The notes: a model not told the origin generated them from the letters alone. 28,682 nucleotides of DNA from Christensenella sp. UBA1685 (GCA_002320595.1 DCKB01000017.1:1-28682), one strand, 5' to 3'. Positions 1 to 7,896 are shown, counted from the first letter of the stretch. Translations and numbers: made by a program.

Positions 1-483
1 GCGCAACTTATTGTACCTTATCTCACCTGCAATCCGGTTTTTGATTTTCATCGAAAGATCATATGCATTGATGGAGGAAACGGCGTTAAGCGGTCCGGGC
101 AGCTTAATGCGCTGATTCGTGAAAACGGCATGTTTTCTACTGCATGGGCAGACGAGCTTCCGCAGGCGGTCGTGCTGCATGCACAGGAGGCATCTCCCGA
201 ACCGGCCTCAATCGCATGGCAGCACAAAGAAATTGAACTTCTGGCAGCAGGCAATTCGGAAAGCCTTTGCCGCTGCCTGTATACTGGGCGCACGCTTCTG
301 ATTCCAAATGAAAAGCTCTTTTTATGCAATGGAAGGCAATGCTCTTATGATCATACGGATTACTGGTTGCCGCTTTCAGCGGGAGATATCGTTTCTATCG
401 TTGAAGAAGGGCAGAAAAAATGCTTTGTCAAGCATAACGGTGTGCTTGGTTGGTGCTCCAAAGAGAGTTTACACTTCGTTTGA
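1..483 (+). CDS. Probable metallophosphoesterase, C-terminal part (cut by window edge)
   Basis: The reading frame is open from base 1, so the start lies outside the window; 160 residues and a TGA stop are present. Near the beginning is CNPVFDFHRKIICIDGGNG, a pattern I associate with the C-terminal half of clostridial calcineurin-like phosphoesterases. The catalytic metal motifs (GDxHG, GNH) would be upstream and are not visible. The last ~45 residues (LPLSAGDIVSIVEEG, then NGVLGWCSKESL) look like a small SH3-type barrel. No terminator follows; the next gene has its own promoter. The family call rests on the IDGG region and general resemblance. Another phosphatase with an SH3-like tail is possible. 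Confidence 0.5.
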   Translation, partial: AQLIVPYLTCNPVFDFHRKIICIDGGNGVKRSGQLNALIRENGMFSTAWADELPQAVVLHAQEASPEPASIAWQHKEIELLAAGNSESLCRCLYTGRTLLIPNEKLFLCNGRQCSYDHTDYWLPLSAGDIVSIVEEGQKKCFVKHNGVLGWCSKESLHFV

Positions 484-502
484 AATATTGTGGCCACTGA
501 TG

Positions 503-511
503 TGGTATAAT
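503..511 (+). promoter_or_regulatory. Extended -10 promoter for the DUF1002 gene
   Basis: TGG followed by TATAAT (506-511) makes a perfect extended -10 element; no convincing -35 lies upstream. The predicted start of transcription is about 518, leaving a ~45-base leader before the ATG pair at 562/565. Confidence 0.55.
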
Positions 512-561
512 GCAGCTGTCGGGTTTTGATCCGGCAGCATGTTCAATTTTGGGAGGATGAT

Positions 562-1470
562 ATGATGAAAAAAACGATTGCAGCCGTGCTTACGCTCCTG
601 CTTTGCTTCATGATCCTGCCGTCCGCAGCGTTTGCGGACGAGGAAGGAGACGCAGTTTTGACGCCGGCAGACAGCGGCGAAGTCCGCGTCACCATAGGGG
701 CAAATTTGGATGAAGCGCAGGTTGTGCAGATTTACAAAGATTTTGGGATTGAACGCGGCTCTGTTACGGAAATCACTGTGACAAACGCAGATGAACGGGC
801 CTATCTTGAAGGAATCGCCCCGGAACGCAAGATCGGCAGCGTAGCGCTTTCCTGCATCTACATTAAAACGCTTGAGGAAGGCAAAGGCTTAAAGATCAGC
901 ACCAATCACATTAACTGGTGCACGAGCGAAATGTATATGAATGCGCTCATTACTGCCGGAATTACCGATGCCGAGGTTAAGGTCAGCGCACCGTTTGACG
1001 TTTCCGGTACGGCGGCGCTCACCGGCATTTATAAGGCGTACGAGGACATCACCGGCACGACGCTTTCTGAGATTGCAAAGACCATTGGCGTGGAAGAACT
1101 GGTTACAACGGGTGAACTTGCCGAATACATCGGAAGCAATGAAGCGACGCAGATCGTCAATGAGCTAAAAAAGATTCTGGATCAAACGCAGAATATGACG
1201 GACGATGAGGTGCGCGCTGAAATTAAGGGCATTGCGGAGGCATACAACGTTTCGATTACAGACGCGCAGGTGGATCAGCTGCTTAAGCTCTGCCGCAGTT
1301 TGGAAAAGCTCGATGTAGCGCAGTTGCAGGAGAAGCTGGTTTCACTCACAAAGACGCTCGAAGGTGCGAAGCAGGTTGAATCCAAATTGAGTGAATTTGC
1401 AGCTGGTGTGAAGAACTTTTTTGGCAAGGTTGCGGACTTTTTCTCGCGCCTCTTCGGCAAAGGAAACTGA
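562..1470 (+). CDS. Secreted DUF1002 family protein
   Basis: A 302-residue exported protein of unknown function. Residues 1 to ~26 form a signal peptide (MMKKT, a leucine-rich core, then AFA before DE as probable cleavage site). The rest fits the DUF1002 (YpuA-like) family: an N-terminal alpha/beta part containing VTIGANLDEAQVVQIY and later STNHINWCTSEMYMNAL, followed by a long helical C-terminal part. GGGAGG at 551-556 precedes two adjacent ATGs (562, 565); either could start. It is probably monocistronic, with its own extended -10 and an intrinsic terminator at 1497-1526. I know of no established biochemical role for the family. Confidence 0.85.
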   Translation: MMKKTIAAVLTLLLCFMILPSAAFADEEGDAVLTPADSGEVRVTIGANLDEAQVVQIYKDFGIERGSVTEITVTNADERAYLEGIAPERKIGSVALSCIYIKTLEEGKGLKISTNHINWCTSEMYMNALITAGITDAEVKVSAPFDVSGTAALTGIYKAYEDITGTTLSEIAKTIGVEELVTTGELAEYIGSNEATQIVNELKKILDQTQNMTDDEVRAEIKGIAEAYNVSITDAQVDQLLKLCRSLEKLDVAQLQEKLVSLTKTLEGAKQVESKLSEFAAGVKNFFGKVADFFSRLFGKGN

Positions 1471-1496
1471 ATTTTAACCGTTTGAAAGCGAAGAAT

Positions 1497-1526
1497 GGGA
1501 GCGGTGCTTGCGCACAGCTCCTTTTT
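1497..1526 (+). terminator. Intrinsic terminator after the DUF1002 gene
   Basis: GGAGC (1498-1502) and GTGC (1504-1507) pair with GCAC (1512-1515) and GCTCC (1517-1521) around a TTGC loop, followed by TTTTT. This also argues against the upstream in-frame ATG at 1495 as the pcp start, since it would put the terminator inside the coding region. Confidence 0.8.
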
Positions 1527-1536
1527 CTGTTATCTT
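1508..1536 (+). promoter_or_regulatory. Possible leaderless promoter of pcp
   Basis: TTGCGC (1508-1513), 17 bases, TATCTT (1531-1536). The hexamer ends six bases before the ATG at 1543, so the predicted first transcribed base is the A of the start codon. No Shine-Dalgarno sequence is visible. The -35 lies inside the terminator hairpin. Confidence 0.35.
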
Positions 1537-1542
1537 ATTTGC

Positions 1543-2154
1543 ATGAAAAAAATTTTGATTACGGCTTTTGAACCGTTTGGCGGAGAAAGGATAAACCCCG
1601 CGCAGGCTGTGTTGGAGCGGCTGCCGGAGGCGATATCCGGCGCAGCGCTGTACAGATCAGTGCTTCCTGTGAGCTATCGAAAGAGTGCTGTGCTATTGTT
1701 GGAGCAGATCGAAAGGGTAAGGCCGGATGCTGTAGTAATGCTCGGCCAGGCTGGTGGCCGGGCAAAAATTACTCCGGAGCGAATTGCTGTAAATCTGGAT
1801 CATTGCGAGGCACGCGATAATGACGGTGAGCAGCGCATCGATTCTGTAATCGATCCGGAAGGGCCGGCTGCGTATTTTTCAACCCTGCCGGTTCATGCAA
1901 TGCTGCAGGAAATGCGCAAGTGCGAAGTGGGATGCGCAATGTCCGCTTCCGCAGGCGCATTCGTCTGTAACCATGTTTCATACGAAGCACTGCATTACAT
2001 CAGCCGCATGGGGTATGGCATTCCTGCAGGGTTCATCCATCTGCCATATCTTCCAGAACAAGCAGAAGGCAAGCCCGGCGCTGCGTCTATGCCGCTTTCC
2101 GCAATGGTGCATGCCGTACAAGCTGCGCTTGCAGCGATAGCGGATTCATTTTAG
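1543..2154 (+). CDS. pcp: Pyroglutamyl-peptidase I (C15 family)
   Basis: A 203-residue cytoplasmic cysteine peptidase that removes N-terminal pyroglutamate from peptides. The start at 1543 gives MKKILITAFEPFGGERINPA, the normal beginning of the family. The catalytic triad is in place: Glu79 in the TPERIAVNL segment, Cys142 in SAGAFVCNHVSY, His166 in GFIHLPYLP. Length matches family members (200-215 residues). A longer frame starts at ATG 1495 but would include the preceding terminator, so I reject it. There is no ribosome site before 1543, and translation may be leaderless. The YcaQ-like gene follows after 19 bases, so the two are probably co-transcribed. Confidence 0.93.
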   Translation: MKKILITAFEPFGGERINPAQAVLERLPEAISGAALYRSVLPVSYRKSAVLLLEQIERVRPDAVVMLGQAGGRAKITPERIAVNLDHCEARDNDGEQRIDSVIDPEGPAAYFSTLPVHAMLQEMRKCEVGCAMSASAGAFVCNHVSYEALHYISRMGYGIPAGFIHLPYLPEQAEGKPGAASMPLSAMVHAVQAALAAIADSF

Positions 2155-2173
2155 AGAAAAGGATGGGGAAGCG

Positions 2174-3337
2174 GTGAAACTTCGTACTGTCACAAAACAG
2201 CAGGCAGCGCGCTTTCTGCTGTTGCGCCATGGCCTTATCGACCATTACCGTTATTGCGGGAAGAACGGAGTGCTTGCGTTTATACGCAGCGTCGGATGTA
2301 TACAATATGACCCAATCGATGTGTGCGGACGCAATGCGGAATTGGTGCTTCAAGCACGTGTAAAAGGCTTCCGCAAGGAGATGCTGCAGGAGCTTCTGTA
2401 CGAGGATCGCAGCCTGATAGACTATTGGGATAAATGCATGGCCATTTTTCCTGTTGAGGATTGGCCGTACTTTGCGCGAACGCGCATGCAAAACACTTAC
2501 AATGCGGAAGCAGTCCGCCCCGCGCTTGCGCTTGCAAGGGAAACGGTGGCTTCGCAGGGCTCTTGTTGCTCGGATGATATTCCGGATGGCCGGGAAAAGG
2601 TACGCTGGCCTTGGGGCTATGCGCCAATTGGCCGTGCCGCGCTGGAAACGCTGTATTTTCAGGGAGAGCTCGTCATACACAACAAACAGGGTACGCGGAA
2701 ATACTATGACTTTGCTGCGCGCCACCTGCCACCGGAGCTTCTTAGCGCGCCTGACCCAAACCAAACGCAGGCCGAGTATTACCGTTGGGCGGTGGCCCGG
2801 CGAATCGGCAGCGTAGGATTGCTGTGGAATCGACCTTCGGATGCCTGGCTGGAAATCCGAGGATTAGATATGAAGGCCAGAACTGCAGCAATTGAGGATT
2901 TATGCGCATTGGGCACGATTGTTGCAATTGGGGTGGAAGATATTCGGCAGCCACTTTATTTTCTCAAACAGGATCTGCCGCTCCTTGAAACGGCATGCGG
3001 AACGGAGAAATTAGCGCCGCGCTGTGAATTTATCGCGCCGCTGGACAATCTTCTTTGGGATCGCAAGCTGATTGAAGCGGTTTTCGGTTTTTCCTATCGT
3101 TGGGAAATCTATACGCCGCCCGCGAAGCGTCAGTACGGCTACTATACGCTTCCGGTCCTGTATGGTGAGGGGTTTGCTGGACGGATTGAACTGGTATGTG
3201 ATCGGAAAGAAAACAGGCTTATCCTAAAAAACCTATGGTTGGAGCCTGGCAAGCGCCTGCCCCGCAGCGCTTTGCAGAGAGCGCTCACGCGCTTTGCACG
3301 CTTTCATCAGTGCAGCGCTCCGGAGATCGAAAGCTAG
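2174..3337 (+). CDS. YcaQ-type (HTH_42) DNA glycosylase, interstrand crosslink repair
   Basis: A 387-residue member of the AlkZ/YcaQ glycosylase family (formerly DUF1006), made of tandem winged-helix domains and a C-terminal beta region. Characterised relatives remove bulky alkylated bases and unhook interstrand crosslinks. The N-terminal motif CIQYDPID holds Gln44-Tyr45-Asp46, which fits the QxD catalytic signature of the YcaQ branch rather than the QxQ of AlkZ. RSLIDYWDKCMAIFPVEDW and the C-terminal APLDNLLWDRK are also family patterns. Translation starts at GTG 2174 behind GGATGGGG. It sits directly after pcp with no obvious functional link. Substrate specificity cannot be read from sequence alone. 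Confidence 0.85.
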   Translation: MKLRTVTKQQAARFLLLRHGLIDHYRYCGKNGVLAFIRSVGCIQYDPIDVCGRNAELVLQARVKGFRKEMLQELLYEDRSLIDYWDKCMAIFPVEDWPYFARTRMQNTYNAEAVRPALALARETVASQGSCCSDDIPDGREKVRWPWGYAPIGRAALETLYFQGELVIHNKQGTRKYYDFAARHLPPELLSAPDPNQTQAEYYRWAVARRIGSVGLLWNRPSDAWLEIRGLDMKARTAAIEDLCALGTIVAIGVEDIRQPLYFLKQDLPLLETACGTEKLAPRCEFIAPLDNLLWDRKLIEAVFGFSYRWEIYTPPAKRQYGYYTLPVLYGEGFAGRIELVCDRKENRLILKNLWLEPGKRLPRSALQRALTRFARFHQCSAPEIES

Positions 3338-3422
3338 GATAACCGTTTTGTTTCCGCAGCGACACATGCCCGACAAAAAGTCGTGGTATACCTGATGTAG
3401 TTTTTAGAAAGGCGCAGAACTG

Positions 3423-4265
3423 ATGTTTGGATATATCGTGCCGCTGAAACAGGAACTCCGCATGCGGGAGCTGGCACAATACAACGCATACTATTGCGGG
3501 CTCTGTGCCTCCATCGGTGCAAGATTCGGTCAGGCGGCGCGGCTGACGCTTAATTATGACAGCACTTTTCTTGCAATGCTGCTCACCGGGCTTTCAGGTG
3601 GAGCGGCGCAGCCCTGTATCCCGCGTTCCTGCGGGTATAAGCCGTTTCAAAAAAAGCGGCTCTTTGCACCCGATTCCGATGCGTTGCGTTTTTCCGCAGA
3701 TTTTAATGTTGCGCTTGCGTGGTATAAGCTGCGCGATGATTGGCAAGATGAAAAGAAAGCATCTGCACTTGCAGGAAAAGGCTTATTAAGGCGGGCGGCA
3801 AAACAAGTTTTAGCCGATCGGCCGAAGATGGTGAGCGCGGTTGAAGCCGGCATCCGGGAACTCTCTGTGCTGGAGCGGGAAAGGTGTAACATACTTGACG
3901 CGCCGGCAGATTGTTTCGCACTGTTGATGCGCGCCGCTGGAAAGGAAGCGCCGCTTGCGGACGTGCGCATGAAGCCTGCTTTTGAGGCACTGCTGTATAA
4001 TATCGGGAAGTGGGTGTATCTAGCCGATGCATGGGAGGACCGGGAGCGCGATGCGCGCACGGGCGCCTATAACGTTTTTAACGTTACGGGGGCAGACGCG
4101 GAACGCGCGGGATTTCTGATGCACTATTCGATTCATGAGGCAATCAAAGCATATGAGCTATTGGATATTGCCGTGAATCGGGAGATATTGGATAATATTC
4201 TGTATGATGGCTGTGCTGCACGAACGCAGAAGCTGTTGGGAGGAAAGCATGAACAATCCGTATAA
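3423..4265 (+). CDS. DUF5685 family protein; candidate isoprenoid-synthase-like helical protein
   Basis: A 280-residue protein of the DUF5685 family. Residues 20-30 (YNAYYCGLCAS) and Cys65/Cys70 give two cysteine pairs that could bind a metal. More striking are two acidic motifs: LRDDWQDEKK (Asp105, Asp106, Asp109, Glu110) and, about 95 residues later, YLADAWEDRERDARTGAYN (Asp202, Asp206, Asp210). In order, spacing and form they resemble the two Asp-rich motifs of squalene/phytoene synthases. This likeness is my inference; the family has no established function that I know of. GAAAGG at 3407-3412 precedes the ATG. The last 17 bases overlap the J-domain gene, so the two are translationally linked. 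Confidence 0.75.
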   Translation: MFGYIVPLKQELRMRELAQYNAYYCGLCASIGARFGQAARLTLNYDSTFLAMLLTGLSGGAAQPCIPRSCGYKPFQKKRLFAPDSDALRFSADFNVALAWYKLRDDWQDEKKASALAGKGLLRRAAKQVLADRPKMVSAVEAGIRELSVLERERCNILDAPADCFALLMRAAGKEAPLADVRMKPAFEALLYNIGKWVYLADAWEDRERDARTGAYNVFNVTGADAERAGFLMHYSIHEAIKAYELLDIAVNREILDNILYDGCAARTQKLLGGKHEQSV

Positions 4266-4881
4266 AGTCCTTGGCGTAAGTGAGGGCGCATCGCAGGAAG
4301 AGATTCGCGCAGCGTATCTGAAGCTTGTGAAAAAATACCACCCTGATAAATACACGGATACGGACTTAAAAGAGCTCGCCAACGAAAAACTCGTTGAAAT
4401 TAATGAAGCGTATGAAGCACTGACCAAGAAGAACGGCTCTACGCAAGCCTCCGGATCCGGTGCCGGGGCCTATTCAAACTATGGTTACAGTGGGCAAGGT
4501 TCCACATATTCAGGCCCCAATGCAGCTGACTTTGCGCGGGCGCGCGCGTTCATTAACCAGAACAACCTTCAGGCAGCCAAGCAGGTGCTGGATACGATTT
4601 CTGTGCGGAACGCCGAATGGTATTATCTTTACGGAATAATTTATCTTCGGCAAGGCTGGTATGATAAGGCAAACGATTATATCAGCCGCGCTTATCATCA
4701 GGAACCCGGGAATGCCGAATATGCAAACGCATATAAAACCTTGCGCACTACGGGGAATCCCTATACCCGACAGGCGTCGGGCTATGATTCTTCCTGCTCC
4801 GGATGCGATGTTTGTTCAGGTTTGCTCTGTGCAGACTGTTGCTGCGAATGCATGGGCGGCGACCTGATCCGCTGCTGCTGA
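4249..4881 (+). CDS. J-domain protein with TPR-like middle and cysteine-rich tail
   Basis: A 210-residue protein. Residues 1-65 are a type III J domain (NPYKVLGV, His31-Pro32-Asp33 in KKYHPDKY, EINEAYEAL), which would stimulate the ATPase of a DnaK/Hsp70 partner. A Gly/Ser/Tyr-rich linker follows. Residues ~95-165 contain two to three TPR-like helical hairpins (YYLYGIIYLRQGWYDKAN). The last ~30 residues hold ten cysteines, including ADCCCECMGG and a terminal CC. The start at 4249 is set by GGGAGG just upstream and homology to J domains; it lies inside the end of the DUF5685 gene. DnaJ proper is excluded: there is no G/F plus CxxCxGxG zinc region. Confidence 0.88.
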   Translation: MNNPYKVLGVSEGASQEEIRAAYLKLVKKYHPDKYTDTDLKELANEKLVEINEAYEALTKKNGSTQASGSGAGAYSNYGYSGQGSTYSGPNAADFARARAFINQNNLQAAKQVLDTISVRNAEWYYLYGIIYLRQGWYDKANDYISRAYHQEPGNAEYANAYKTLRTTGNPYTRQASGYDSSCSGCDVCSGLLCADCCCECMGGDLIRCC

Positions 4882-4896
4882 TGTTGAGGTGTGCCA

Positions 4897-5433
4897 ATGC
4901 TGAAGCTTTCTCCTGCAAAACAAATTACGCTCAGTGCCATGTGCATTGCGCTTACAGTGCTTTCGTTATATGCTGCGGCCGTGCTGCCAACGATGCGGAT
5001 CGCCTGCTATTTTCTATCCTCGGTTTTTGTGTACATCCTGTGCGCAGAACAAGCTTATTTAAGTGCGTTTCTAGTCTATGCAGCATCTGTGGCTCTTGGA
5101 CTGTTGCTGTTGCCATCCAAGGCTGCGCTTATTCCATATGCGCTCCTTCTTGGGCATTATGGAATCTTTAAAACGTTTTTGGATGAGCATATTGGTGACC
5201 GCTTGGTTGGATCGGTTCTGAAGCTGCTTTACTGTGACTTGTTTTTTGCGCTCGCGGTTCTTCTCGCCATGTTTACGCTTAGTTTTGACCTTTCATCGGT
5301 AGCGCTGCCCATCCCGCTTTGGGCGGTTGTGCCGCTTCTGCAAGTTGCATTCTTTGTATATGACCTTCTTTATTTTACCTGCCAAAAAATTTATTTGACG
5401 CGCATCCGAAACGCTGTGATTCCGCGCCGCTGA
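4897..5433 (+). CDS. Small polytopic membrane protein, function unknown
   Basis: A 178-residue hydrophobic protein with five or six predicted membrane segments, beginning KLSPAKQITLSAMCIAL and ending in a basic tail (RIRNAVIPRR). Size, start and segment layout resemble ECF-transporter substrate-binding (S) components, but I see no diagnostic motif and no ECF energising genes nearby, so this stays open. TGAGG (4885-4889) is seven bases from ATG 4897; the in-frame GTG at 4891 is too close to it. The gene follows the J-domain gene by 15 bases, so DUF5685, the J-protein and this protein probably form one operon. Confidence 0.75.
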   Translation: MLKLSPAKQITLSAMCIALTVLSLYAAAVLPTMRIACYFLSSVFVYILCAEQAYLSAFLVYAASVALGLLLLPSKAALIPYALLLGHYGIFKTFLDEHIGDRLVGSVLKLLYCDLFFALAVLLAMFTLSFDLSSVALPIPLWAVVPLLQVAFFVYDLLYFTCQKIYLTRIRNAVIPRR

Positions 5434-5457
5434 ACTTTATAAGACCGTACTATTGCG

Positions 5458-5485
5458 CCCCATATCGGGCAATACTGATATGGGG
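5458..5485 (+). promoter_or_regulatory. Hairpin covering the ribosome site of the class A PBP gene
   Basis: CCCCATATC (5458-5466) pairs perfectly with GATATGGGG (5477-5485) over a 10-base loop. The 3' arm contains the first half of the GGGGAGG ribosome site (5482-5488) for the ATG at 5496, so folding would limit initiation. There is no T-run, so it is not a usual terminator. Confidence 0.55.
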
Positions 5486-5495
5486 AGGCGATTCC

Positions 5496-7856
5496 ATGCG
5501 TTCTGATAAACCAAGAAAAAAGAAGAATTCCCTGTTTTTTACCGTTTTGAAAGCGGTTTTGCTGGCGTTCGCTCTTGCGGCAACCTGTTTCGTGCTGTTT
5601 TTTGCCGTAAGCTTGCTGAAGCTGGATGCCTGGAAAGAATTTGACCCGGAAAACATTTTGGGCGCGCCCGAAACGCTGATTCTATACGATAAAGACGACA
5701 ATGAGGCCCTCAGGCTTCATGCGGCGGAAGACCGGGTTTCCGTTTCCATTTCAGAGGTTCCAAAGCATGTGCGTATGGCGTTTATTTCTGCGGAAGACGC
5801 ACGGTTTTATGAACATCCCGGGGTGGATTTAATCCGTATTGCAGGGGCTGCATGGCAGGACATTAAGGCAGGCAGTTATGTGCAAGGCGCGTCTACAATT
5901 ACGCAGCAGCTCATCAAGCTTAGCCATTTAAGCGCGGATAAAACGATCAGCCGCAAATTGGAAGAAGCCGTGCTGGCTTACCAGATGGAAAAGAAATACA
6001 GCAAGGATGAAATCCTTGAAATGTATTTGAACTATGTATACTTTGGGCGTGGGTATTATGGAGTGGAATCGGCAGCGCTGGGATACTTTGGCACGCATGC
6101 GTCCGAATTGGGCATCGCTCAGGCAGCAACGCTTGCGGGCATACTGAAATCCCCAACCAATTACGCACCGCATCTTAAGCCGGATGATTGCCTGCGCAGA
6201 CGCAATAATATCATTTCGCTGATGCACGAATATGGTTACATCTCGCAAGAAGAATGTGATGCCGCCTCGGCAGAACCCCTCGAGATCCAAAACGTCACGG
6301 AACCATCGCGCGGGTATTATGTTGATACTGCGCTGAGCACCGCATCAGATATTCTTGGTATAAGCATGGATGAGTTACTCACAGGCGGGTACCGCATCTA
6401 CACGGCTATGGATCCTGCTTTGCAGGCGCACTGTGAGGAGATTTTTGCAGAGGATTCATTCTTTCCGGCAGCGGATTGCGAGGGCGCAATTGTAATCCAA
6501 CAAGCGGGTACGGGACATGTTGCAGCGCTTGTTGGGGGGAGAGATTCCAATGTGGCCATGGCTTTTAACCGTGCAACGCGCATCCGCAGGCAACCTGGCT
6601 CCGTGATAAAACCCGTCATAGCATATGCGCCTGCGTTGGAGCTTTGCGGGTATACAGCAGCGTCTATGCTGCTTGACGAGCCTACAACCTTTGCGGATTA
6701 TGCGCCAAGGAATTTCAACAACAAGTACTATGGATGGGTAACGCTGCGCGAAGCAGTGCAGCGCTCCCTTAATGTTCCTGCCGTGAAAGTGCTCAACGAA
6801 GTTGGGTTAGGGCAGGGAAAGGCGTTTGCCGAATCGCTTGGCGTTTCATTTGATAAAACAGATACAAGCCTTACGCTTGCGCTCGGGGGATTTACCTATG
6901 GCGTCTCGCCATGGCAGCTTGCAGGCGCCTATGCAGCGTTTGCGTCTGAAGGCGTATACGATACGCCTACTGTAATCCGGTACATTACGGATGCCGCAGG
7001 CAGGGTGTTATATGAATATGAGCCCGAAAGCAACCGTGTAATGAGCAAAGAGAACGCTTATATTCTTACCAGCATGCTTGAAAGTGCAATTGAAGAAGGA
7101 ACCGGCCGCCGCTTGGGTGAGCTGGAGCTCCCGATTGCGGGGAAGACCGGAACCGTTGGTACGGGGGAAGGAAACCGGGATGCATGGATGGCGGCGTATA
7201 ATCCTGAATACGCTGCATGCGTGTGGATGGGATACGACAATACGGAGGACGGAATGCTTCCCGCCGATGCCACAGGGGGAAAGTATCCCGCATTGGTGCT
7301 CCGTGAAGTTTTCAAGTTTTTATACGAAGGTAAAACTTCACCTGATTTCATTATGCCGGATGGCGTGGCAGAGTATGCTTTGGATAAGCGCACGCTCACA
7401 GTGGAGCATACTGCGGTTCTGTCCAATTCATTTACACCGCAAAGCAGCGTGTTGCGCGAAGTGTTCCGCACCGGCACCGAGCCCACAATTACCACACAGT
7501 ATTGGGGGGTCCCGGCACCGGTACGGGATCTTGCTGTGACCCTTTCGGCAACACAAATCCCAACGGTTTCCTTTACGGCTCGCCAGTCCTTTATACGGTA
7601 TAGGCTATACCGGGAGGACGCTTATGGAAGCGATCGCATGCTCATAAAGGAATGGATCGGTCAGACAGGAAAGGTTGAATTTGAAGATAACATGGTCAGC
7701 AGCGGAGCTTCTTACCGATATTCCGTGGTTCCCGAACATCCGGAACTTTCCGTCAACGGAAAACAAGTATGCGGGCCTGTTAAAAAGACGGCGCTAGTTC
7801 AAGTGGGAAAAGCTGAAATCATCCTGAACGACATCGAGTTTTCAGGGGATGATTGA
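5496..7856 (+). CDS. Class A penicillin-binding protein (PBP1A-type transglycosylase/transpeptidase)
   Basis: A 786-residue bifunctional peptidoglycan synthase. A basic N-terminus is followed by a membrane anchor (about residues 13-42). The GT51 glycosyltransferase domain has EDARFYEHPGVD (catalytic Glu100), GASTITQQLIK and EMYLNYVYFGRGYYG. The transpeptidase domain has Ser369-x-x-Lys372 (QPGSVIKP), Ser424-Leu-Asn426 and Lys550-Thr-Gly552 (AGKTGT). The final ~110 residues look like a fibronectin type III-like module, common in clostridial PBPs. It polymerises lipid II and crosslinks strands on the outer face of the membrane. The ATG at 5496 follows a GGGGAGG site. A 62-base gap separates it from the membrane-protein gene; no clear promoter was found there. 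Confidence 0.95.
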   Translation: MRSDKPRKKKNSLFFTVLKAVLLAFALAATCFVLFFAVSLLKLDAWKEFDPENILGAPETLILYDKDDNEALRLHAAEDRVSVSISEVPKHVRMAFISAEDARFYEHPGVDLIRIAGAAWQDIKAGSYVQGASTITQQLIKLSHLSADKTISRKLEEAVLAYQMEKKYSKDEILEMYLNYVYFGRGYYGVESAALGYFGTHASELGIAQAATLAGILKSPTNYAPHLKPDDCLRRRNNIISLMHEYGYISQEECDAASAEPLEIQNVTEPSRGYYVDTALSTASDILGISMDELLTGGYRIYTAMDPALQAHCEEIFAEDSFFPAADCEGAIVIQQAGTGHVAALVGGRDSNVAMAFNRATRIRRQPGSVIKPVIAYAPALELCGYTAASMLLDEPTTFADYAPRNFNNKYYGWVTLREAVQRSLNVPAVKVLNEVGLGQGKAFAESLGVSFDKTDTSLTLALGGFTYGVSPWQLAGAYAAFASEGVYDTPTVIRYITDAAGRVLYEYEPESNRVMSKENAYILTSMLESAIEEGTGRRLGELELPIAGKTGTVGTGEGNRDAWMAAYNPEYAACVWMGYDNTEDGMLPADATGGKYPALVLREVFKFLYEGKTSPDFIMPDGVAEYALDKRTLTVEHTAVLSNSFTPQSSVLREVFRTGTEPTITTQYWGVPAPVRDLAVTLSATQIPTVSFTARQSFIRYRLYREDAYGSDRMLIKEWIGQTGKVEFEDNMVSSGASYRYSVVPEHPELSVNGKQVCGPVKKTALVQVGKAEIILNDIEFSGDD

Positions 7857-7896
7857 AAGACACAGTCCGTGATTCGCACACATTTGAATTAATTCC

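Noticed and set aside
515..538. 8-bp hairpin (GCTGTCGG/CCGGCAGC) before the DUF1002 gene
   Set aside because: The predicted transcript starts near 518, inside the left arm, so the RNA could not form the whole stem. It remains possible only as a DNA site.
1495..1542. Longer pcp reading frame from ATG 1495
   Set aside because: It would translate through the DUF1002 terminator and add 16 residues absent from the family.
3371..3383. CGAC-AAAAA-GTCG hairpin after the YcaQ-like gene
   Set aside because: Four base pairs and no T-run; too weak to call a terminator.
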